A stretch of DNA of 7,677 nt from Pseudomonadota bacterium (GTDB lineage Bacteria > Pseudomonadota > Alphaproteobacteria > Sphingomonadales > Sphingomonadaceae). This document shows, one piece after another, positions 1 to 5,210 of the stretch; the stretch's first letter is position 1, and each line of letters opens with the position of its first letter. The notes below the pieces were generated by a model, which had not been told where the DNA came from, ran no database searches, and was given only the letters and a program-made list of their open reading frames with translations. Made by a program: the position numbers and the translations under genes. Where the stretch lies: contig JAEZCZ010000053.1 in NCBI GenBank assembly GCA_023433305.1, positions 1-7,677 of the forward strand, written 5' to 3'.

Positions 1-2420
1 GCGGCCAATTCCGGACGCAGGAATTCAATCGCAAGCGCGATGGCATTGCCGCCGCGATGCAATGGGAGAGCCTCGACGAGAATACGCTCCTCACGGCCCA
101 ATTCATTCGCTCCCACACCACCAACGCATGGGGCGAATATACCTACGAGGCAGCCCCCGATCTTGCCGAGTATTCGACTTATCCGCTCGGATGCCAGCAG
201 AACTCTAACGGCCCGAACCAGGTAGACGACCGGGGCACGGTCAACCCGGACGACGAAACACCGCCGCGAGCCCAGTGCCCAGTCGGTGAGTTCGAGGACT
301 ACATTTACGACGGGAACAATCTGTTCCAGTCGGGCTACATCGTCGACGCCAGCAACGGCTGGCGCGGTGCGACCAACAACTATGATCCCGCCATCGGTGG
401 AGGTTCGCCCTACGTCCCAATCGGCGGCTCCCAATACTCGCTTGCCCGGCGCCAGGTTTTCGATGAAACCACCAACCAGGATTTCGGTCTGAACATCCTG
501 TCCAAGCTGACCGACCGCCTTACCCTTGAGGTTGACGGTCAATACGCCACGTCGCGCAAGCAGAACCTCGACCTGAGCGTGTTCGGCTCGATTTTCGCCG
601 ACCAGGAACTCGACATCTCCGGCGACCTTCCCGTCGCAATTCCGCACAAGCCGCAATTCCTCGGTTACACGTGGTCAGCGCCGAGTCCGGACCTGGCAAA
701 TGCGACCGAAGAGCAATATTTTACCGATCCGCGGTTCCAGTTCTGGCGCGCGGCGATGGACCACGCCGAGGACAGCACGGGTGAGCAGTATGCGTTGCGC
801 GCTGACCTCGGATACGAGTTCGACGACAGCGCTTTTCTGCGCGAGTTGAAAGTCGGGGCTCGCTATCAGGATCGCAACCAGACGGTCCGGTACACGACCT
901 ACAACTGGGGTATGTTGAGCGAAACCTGGTCCGGCTCGCGTCCGATCAACTTCGCAGACACCCCAGCCGACCAGATGACCCGCTATGATTTCCCGAATTT
1001 CTTCCGGGGGCAAACCGCGGCGCCTCCTGGAGCGTACTACTATTCAGGGGATCTGATCGGCGATTATCGGGAATCGGTTGGATTTTTCCAGTCGATCCAG
1101 GAGATGGCGCGCCAATACGGTGCGTCGCCGAGCTGGAATCCCCTGTCGGAGCGCGACGGAACACACGTCCGCCATCACTACACCCTGCCCGACCTCCAGG
1201 AAGTCAAGCAGGAGGACTTCGCCGTCTATGGCATGCTGAGCTTCGACAACGACGAATTGTTCGGCAACGTTAGGATGTCGGGTAACGTCGGATTGCGCTG
1301 GGTTCATACCAACGTCAGCTCGGCCGGTTATCGCGGTCCTGGCACGCAGGGCGGCCTCAATATCGCCGATCCGTTCGATGTCCGTTGCGCTCCACGAAAT
1401 GTGCCGGCCGAGCTAGGCGGCGGAACCCGGCGACCTGGCGGCATCTGCAACATCGGTGAATCGGCGTATGAATCGTTGCGCAATTTCGTCGACGGCAGCC
1501 TGACGTTTACCGACGTCACGCATTCCTACGACTACCTGCTGCCCAGCCTGAACCTGAAGTTCGGCCTGACCGACGACCTCATCCTGCGCCTCGCAGGATC
1601 CAAGGTCCTGACACGTCCGGACAATGGGTACATTCGAAATTACTTCACGCCGAGCATCGATACCACGGGCAACTTTACCGGCTCCGCAGGCGATCCCACC
1701 CTGGATCCGGCGACGGCCTGGCAGTTTGACGCTAGCATCGAATGGTATTTCGCGCGTGTCGGATCGCTCACGCTCAATGCGTTTTACAAGGACATCAAGA
1801 ACTTCTTCTTCCAGGACGTCCGGGTAGAGCAGATCACCAACGGCTCCGGCGAAAGCCGCGATATCACCATTCGCGGACCGGCGAATTACGATGGGAGCGG
1901 GAAGGTCAAGGGCTTCGAGCTGGCCTACCAGCAGACTTTCGACTTCCTGCCGCAGCCATTGGACGGCCTCGGAGCCTCGGCAAACTACACGTACATCGAG
2001 AGTTCGGGTCTGCCGAACACCTTCCTGAACGGCGGCAACGTACCGAACAACTCGACCGTACCGCCGGGCAACCTACCGCTCGAGCAGCTGTCGAAGCACA
2101 ACTTCAACGTTGCGGCTTTCTACGAGAAGGGCCCGATCTCGCTCCGCGCGGCCTACAACTGGCGATCGCGGTTCCTGCTGACGGCATCGGACGTGATCTT
2201 CCCGTACTACTCGATTTTCAATGAGCCGACGGGGCAGCTGGACGCATCATTGTTCGTAAGTGTCACCGATAATCTCAAGGTGGGTGTCCAAGGGGTGAAC
2301 CTCCTCAACGAGGTGACGAAGACGACACAGTCTTACACGGGCGATCCCGCCGATCTCGCGCCACGCTCCTATTTCATGAACGACCGCCGCTTCTCCCTGA
2401 TCGTACGCGGCAACTTCTGA
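1..2420 (+). CDS. TonB-dependent receptor, 3' part (5' end outside the window)
   Basis: Outer-membrane active transporter for a large substrate, here probably xylo-oligosaccharides. The frame is open from position 3 to a TGA at 2418-2420 (805 codons) and has no start in the window; the Met at 57 is internal, because the preceding in-frame residues (FNRKRDGIAAA) belong to the family. Family members usually have about 900-1000 residues, so the signal peptide, TonB box and most of the plug are missing. What remains looks like the beta-barrel: alternating aromatic strands, long polar loops, NAWGEYTYE near the start, SKVLTRPD and SKHNFNVAAFYEKG further on, and a C-terminal Phe (RRFSLIVRGNF), the usual outer-membrane assembly signal. 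These fit the Xanthomonas/Caulobacter receptor class (TIGR01782-like). Exactly four Cys are visible, in two pairs within probable loops. An intrinsic terminator follows closely. The gene converges on the xylanase operon. Codon use is less G/C-ending than in the neighbours. The class is secure; the substrate is inferred from context. Confidence 0.93.
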   Translation, partial: GQFRTQEFNRKRDGIAAAMQWESLDENTLLTAQFIRSHTTNAWGEYTYEAAPDLAEYSTYPLGCQQNSNGPNQVDDRGTVNPDDETPPRAQCPVGEFEDYIYDGNNLFQSGYIVDASNGWRGATNNYDPAIGGGSPYVPIGGSQYSLARRQVFDETTNQDFGLNILSKLTDRLTLEVDGQYATSRKQNLDLSVFGSIFADQELDISGDLPVAIPHKPQFLGYTWSAPSPDLANATEEQYFTDPRFQFWRAAMDHAEDSTGEQYALRADLGYEFDDSAFLRELKVGARYQDRNQTVRYTTYNWGMLSETWSGSRPINFADTPADQMTRYDFPNFFRGQTAAPPGAYYYSGDLIGDYRESVGFFQSIQEMARQYGASPSWNPLSERDGTHVRHHYTLPDLQEVKQEDFAVYGMLSFDNDELFGNVRMSGNVGLRWVHTNVSSAGYRGPGTQGGLNIADPFDVRCAPRNVPAELGGGTRRPGGICNIGESAYESLRNFVDGSLTFTDVTHSYDYLLPSLNLKFGLTDDLILRLAGSKVLTRPDNGYIRNYFTPSIDTTGNFTGSAGDPTLDPATAWQFDASIEWYFARVGSLTLNAFYKDIKNFFFQDVRVEQITNGSGESRDITIRGPANYDGSGKVKGFELAYQQTFDFLPQPLDGLGASANYTYIESSGLPNTFLNGGNVPNNSTVPPGNLPLEQLSKHNFNVAAFYEKGPISLRAAYNWRSRFLLTASDVIFPYYSIFNEPTGQLDASLFVSVTDNLKVGVQGVNLLNEVTKTTQSYTGDPADLAPRSYFMNDRRFSLIVRGNF

Positions 2421-2440
2421 CCTGAGCGGGTCAAACTAGA

Positions 2441-2476
2441 GGCGTCGCCGCGGCTCCCTGCGGCGGCGCCTTTTTT
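2441..2476 (+). terminator. Rho-independent terminator of the receptor gene
   Basis: An 11-bp stem (2441-2451 GGCGTCGCCGC with 2460-2470 GCGGCGGCGCC, one U·G wobble) encloses an 8-nt loop and is followed at once by six T residues at 2471-2476. It starts 20 bases after the receptor stop codon. Read on the minus strand, the sequence beyond the stem is only TCTAGTTT, so any termination in that direction should be weaker. Confidence 0.9.
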
Positions 2477-2489
2477 CTTCGATTGAATG

Positions 2490-2537
2490 CTCCCCGCCTT
2501 CGGGGATGGCAGCCGGGAATGCGGCTGACGGAGGGGG
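2490..2537 (-). repeat. Hairpin-pair repeat, copy A (minus orientation)
   Basis: Read on the minus strand, this starts CCCTCCGTCA (complement of 2526-2535). A first small hairpin follows (AGCCG/CGGCT, 2511-2515 with 2522-2526), then GCCAT and a second hairpin TCCCCG-loop-CGGGGA (2491-2496 with 2501-2506). The order of parts is the same as in copy C at 2657-2711, but the copy is inverted and the stem sequences differ. The layout resembles short interspersed palindromic elements common between sphingomonad genes; that resemblance is from memory. Confidence 0.6.
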
Positions 2538-2567
2538 CTTTCCGTCTGGCGCAGCGCGGGCTGAGAG

Positions 2568-2614
2568 TCCCTCCACCACCCTGCGGGCGGTCCCCCTCCC
2601 CGCAAGCGAGGAAG
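2568..2614 (+). repeat. Hairpin-pair repeat, copy B (related variant)
   Basis: Starts TCCCTCC (2568-2574), then hairpin ACCACCC-TGC-GGGCGGT (2575-2591, one mismatch), then CCCCC and a second hairpin TCCCCGC-AA-GCGAGGA (2597-2612, one mismatch). It has the same two-hairpin plan as copies A and C, but lacks the GTCA and GCCA boxes they share, so it may be a diverged or sister element. Confidence 0.5.
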
Positions 2615-2656
2615 CGCCGGTGATGGAAAGTATTGTTTAGCGCGGCGGAGAGATAT

Positions 2657-2711
2657 CCCTCCGTCACGCGCCTTCGGCGCGCGCCACCTCCCCAAGCGAG
2701 CTCGGGGAGGA
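2657..2711 (+). repeat. Hairpin-pair repeat, copy C, abutting the xylanase stop codon
   Basis: Starts CCCTCCGTCA (2657-2666), then a short GC hairpin CGCGCC-TTC-GGCGCG (2667-2681), a GCCA box (2683-2686) and an 11-bp arm pair (2687-2697 with 2700-2710). In the minus-strand transcript the single odd position of that arm pair becomes a G·U wobble, so the hairpin forms fully there, starting two bases after the xylanase stop codon. It may protect or delimit the operon's 3' end. It lacks a U-tract, so it is not a canonical intrinsic terminator. Confidence 0.6.
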
Positions 2712-2712
2712 T

Positions 2713-3906
2713 TCAGGCTGCCGCGAGGCTCGCGGCGATCGCTTCGCGCATCGGTTTGGGTCGGTAACTCGAATCGTAGGGCGTTCCGCGCACCTCCAGA
2801 CCGTCCTCGCGCGGGGCGAAGCCCTGGAGCCAGTTGAAGCGGTCGACCATGCCCCACGCGAGAATGTCCCCGAGCGCATCATAGTCGAGCATCACGTCGA
2901 AGTAGCGGCGCGTGTAATCCGCGATCTTGGCGTCGCGCGTGGCGATGTCCGAAGGCAGCGCCTTGTCCTTCACGTCGAACTCGGTGATGATCAGCTTGTA
3001 GCCCATCGCAACCGCCTCATCGAGGAACTGGCGCCACTCGCGCTCACGATAAGGGCCGACGCCGGTCGCCGGATCGATCGAGTATATCTCGATGTGCGAC
3101 TGGATGCCGAGGGTGTCGACCGGAACGTTGCGCCGGCGGAATCCTTCGAGCAGGCGCAACACGTCGGCGCAGTGCGCCGCGTGGTCGGGCTCCCAGCTCA
3201 TGTAGTCGTTGTAGACGAGATCGCCGTCGGGGAGCTGCTCGCGCGCGGTGTGGAAGGCGAGGTCGAGAACGGCCTCCGCGCTGCCCATCGCGCGGCTCAT
3301 GCTGGTCGGCAGAAGCCCGTTGGTGTCGTGATCGATCGCCTCGTTGACCACGTCATAACTGGTGATCTGGCTTCGGTAGCGGTCGGTCACGGTGCGGATG
3401 TGGGTGGTCAGCAGTCGCTCCGCCTCGCTGGCCGGATTGGCGCCGTAATCGTAGTTGTTGAGCCAATCGGGAAACCAGCGGGGCCGATGCCAAAGCAGCG
3501 TGTGGCCGCGTAGCGCGAGGCCGTTCGCCTGCGCCCAGGCGGCGATCTGGTCCATCCGGGTGAAGTCGAAAGTGTCGGGGCCCGGGCGGGTCCACTGCCA
3601 CTTCATCTCGTTCTCGGGAACGACGATGCCGCATTCATTGCGGACGATGGCAGCGTAATCGGGATTCTGGATCGAGCCGCCGGTGGTGCCGGCGTTCCAG
3701 GCGACTGCGCTGCCCCAGCGGCGCCCGCCACGCGTGGCGAGGGTATTGAGGCTCGGCGTCGGCGGTGGGGCGGGTGCCGGGGTTGGGGAGGGCGCCGAGG
3801 TGATCGGGGCCGAAGCGCTCCCGCCCCCATCTCCGCATCCGGCAACCGTCAACGCGGCGAGACCGGCCAATGCTTCGCGGCGGGTCGTCGAAAAGGGGCG
3901 GGTCAT
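2713..3906 (-). CDS. GH10 endo-1,4-beta-xylanase, predicted Tat-type lipoprotein
   Basis: Hydrolyses internal beta-1,4 bonds of the xylan backbone; 397 residues. The N-terminus has a twin arginine (TTRREAL, R9-R10), a hydrophobic stretch and a lipobox VAGC with Cys24, then a Ser/Pro/Ala-rich tether (about 30-53), so the enzyme should be lipid-anchored with its catalytic domain held off the membrane. The GH10 barrel spans about 55-392: PENEMKW (97-103), RGHTLLWH (133-140), acid/base Glu189 in DVVNEA, YNDY (232-235), GIQSHI (267-272), nucleophile Glu309 in ITEFDV, and Trp351/Trp359 near the end. All key residues are present. The start at 3906 gives the signal peptide and an ATGA overlap with the permease stop; longer starts only add a reading of the permease gene. 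It is the last gene of the operon. No carbohydrate-binding module is seen. Family is secure; Tat export and the lipid anchor are predictions. Confidence 0.95.
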   Translation of the reverse strand: MTRPFSTTRREALAGLAALTVAGCGDGGGSASAPITSAPSPTPAPAPPPTPSLNTLATRGGRRWGSAVAWNAGTTGGSIQNPDYAAIVRNECGIVVPENEMKWQWTRPGPDTFDFTRMDQIAAWAQANGLALRGHTLLWHRPRWFPDWLNNYDYGANPASEAERLLTTHIRTVTDRYRSQITSYDVVNEAIDHDTNGLLPTSMSRAMGSAEAVLDLAFHTAREQLPDGDLVYNDYMSWEPDHAAHCADVLRLLEGFRRRNVPVDTLGIQSHIEIYSIDPATGVGPYREREWRQFLDEAVAMGYKLIITEFDVKDKALPSDIATRDAKIADYTRRYFDVMLDYDALGDILAWGMVDRFNWLQGFAPREDGLEVRGTPYDSSYRPKPMREAIAASLAAA

Positions 3907-5210
3907 ACCTTGGCGGGCTCCATGCGCGGGACGAGCAGGTGGATGACCGTGAAGGCCAGCAGGTAGGCGAGGCCGGCGTAGATCACGATCGGCCAGTAGC
4001 TGCCGGTCAGTTCGAGCGTCCAACCGGTCGCCTGCGCGATGAGGATGCCGCCGACCGCTCCCGCGGCGCCGCCCATGCCCGCGATCGTCGCCACGGCGCG
4101 GCGCGGGTAGAGGTCGGTGATCATCGCGAAGATGTTAGAGGAAAAGGCCTGGTGCGCCGCGGTCCCGAGGCCGATGATGAGCACGGCTACGAGCGGATTC
4201 GGTGCTGCCACCACGCCGACCATCGGAACGGCGCAGAGCGCGGCGACGAACAGCGTGGTCTTGCGCGCGCGGTTGACGCTCCAGCCGCGCTGGATGAGGT
4301 GCGAAGACGCCCAGCCGCCCGCGATCGAGCCGACGTCGGCGAGCAGGTAGACGCCGATCAGCGCCGGGCCGATGGTGGCGAGGATGCCGCTGTCGCCAGT
4401 CGGAAACAGCTCCATGCCCTGGGTCTTGGCGAAGAAGTCGGGCAGCCAGAACAGGAACAGGTACCAGACCGGATCGGTGAAGAACTTGCCGCAGATGAAG
4501 TACCACGCCTGACGCTGGCGGATCGCGTCGCGCCACTTGAGCGGTTCGCCAGCCGCGTCCTCGCCGTCCTGGCGGATATAGGCGAGTTCTTCGGGCGTGA
4601 CCTTCTGGTGGTCGTCGGGCTGACGAAACAGCCAGAGCCACAGTGCCAGCACCACAAACCCGAGCAGGCCGGTGACGAGGAAAGCCATCCGCCAGCCGTA
4701 GAGCCCGGCCACCATGATGCCGACGATCGGGGTCATCAGCACGCCGACGTTGGCCCCGGCGTTGAGGATGCCCACCCCGAGCGCGCGCTCACGCCGTGGG
4801 AACCACTCGGCGACCGACTTGACCGCACCCGGATAGGCTGCGCTTTCGGCGATGCCGAGCGCGACGCGGGCTAGGATGAACGCGAGCACCGAGCGCGCGA
4901 CGGAATGGAACGCGGCGGCAAGGCTCCACAGCGTGATGGCGATGGCCATGCCCTTGCGGGTGCCGACCCGGTCGAGCCAACGCCCGACGACAAGAAGGCC
5001 GATGCCGTAGCTGGCCTGGAAGGCGGTGACGATGTTGCCGTAATCGACCTCGCTCCAGCCCATGTCCTCTTCGATGATCGGCTTGAGGACGCCGAGGACC
5101 TGGCGATCGACGTAATTGATCGTGATGACGAGGAAGAGCAGCGCGCAGATCGCCCAGCGGTAACGACCGCCGGTCTTCAGGATCGCGGCGGGAGCGGCGG
5201 TGGCGTTCAT
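3903..5210 (-). CDS. MFS sugar-acid permease, ExuT/DgoT (anion:cation symporter) type
   Basis: Inner-membrane major-facilitator transporter of 435 residues with about twelve hydrophobic segments in two halves, joined by a polar loop near 196-232. The N-terminal INYVDRQVLG (31-40) is the signature of hexuronate/galactonate permeases. Motif A appears as GRWLDRVGTRKG (76-87), and ARVALGIAES (114-123) follows. Asp35, Arg36, Arg115 and Glu122 have the same mutual spacing as Asp46, Arg47, Arg126 and Glu133 that I recall as substrate/proton residues of E. coli DgoT, and Tyr68 fits Tyr79. This points to a proton-coupled carrier of an acidic sugar, plausibly glucuronate or its 4-O-methyl form released from xylan. 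The start shares ATGA with the GH3 stop, with GGAG 11 bases upstream; the stop shares ATGA with the xylanase start. An uninterrupted extension of this frame upstream is a shadow of the GH3 gene. Family is strong; exact substrate is inferred. Confidence 0.92.
   Translation of the reverse strand: MNATAAPAAILKTGGRYRWAICALLFLVITINYVDRQVLGVLKPIIEEDMGWSEVDYGNIVTAFQASYGIGLLVVGRWLDRVGTRKGMAIAITLWSLAAAFHSVARSVLAFILARVALGIAESAAYPGAVKSVAEWFPRRERALGVGILNAGANVGVLMTPIVGIMVAGLYGWRMAFLVTGLLGFVVLALWLWLFRQPDDHQKVTPEELAYIRQDGEDAAGEPLKWRDAIRQRQAWYFICGKFFTDPVWYLFLFWLPDFFAKTQGMELFPTGDSGILATIGPALIGVYLLADVGSIAGGWASSHLIQRGWSVNRARKTTLFVAALCAVPMVGVVAAPNPLVAVLIIGLGTAAHQAFSSNIFAMITDLYPRRAVATIAGMGGAAGAVGGILIAQATGWTLELTGSYWPIVIYAGLAYLLAFTVIHLLVPRMEPAKV

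Larger units (their letters stand above)
2421..2712. other. Convergent intergenic region without genes
   Basis: The 292 bases between the two converging stop codons hold the receptor terminator and then a run of hairpin-rich repeats. Short open frames crossing it are low-complexity Pro/Arg/Gly readings of the repeats, without a plausible ribosome binding site, and I do not call them genes. I see no tRNA, small RNA promoter or riboswitch. The stretches 2538-2567 and 2615-2656 between the repeat copies have no recognised content, apart from a 6-bp inverted match CTTTCC (2538-2543) and GGAAAG (2625-2630). Confidence 0.75.

Noticed and set aside
57..59. ATG at 57 as the start of the receptor gene
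   Set aside because: The frame stays open to the left edge and the residues before the Met belong to the receptor family; a start here would leave a barrel without signal peptide or plug.
2490..2711. CRISPR array or insertion sequence
   Set aside because: Copies differ in orientation, spacing and stem sequence, and there are no uniform direct repeats, no spacers and no transposase frame.
3907..4023. Xylanase start at 4023
   Set aside because: The extra 39 residues are an out-of-frame reading of the permease 3' end and would mask the lipoprotein signal that begins at 3906.
3870..4874. A 334-codon plus-strand open frame
   Set aside because: Antisense shadow of the permease and the xylanase 5' end in GC-rich DNA; Asp/Arg/His/Glu-rich with no recognisable fold or ribosome binding site.
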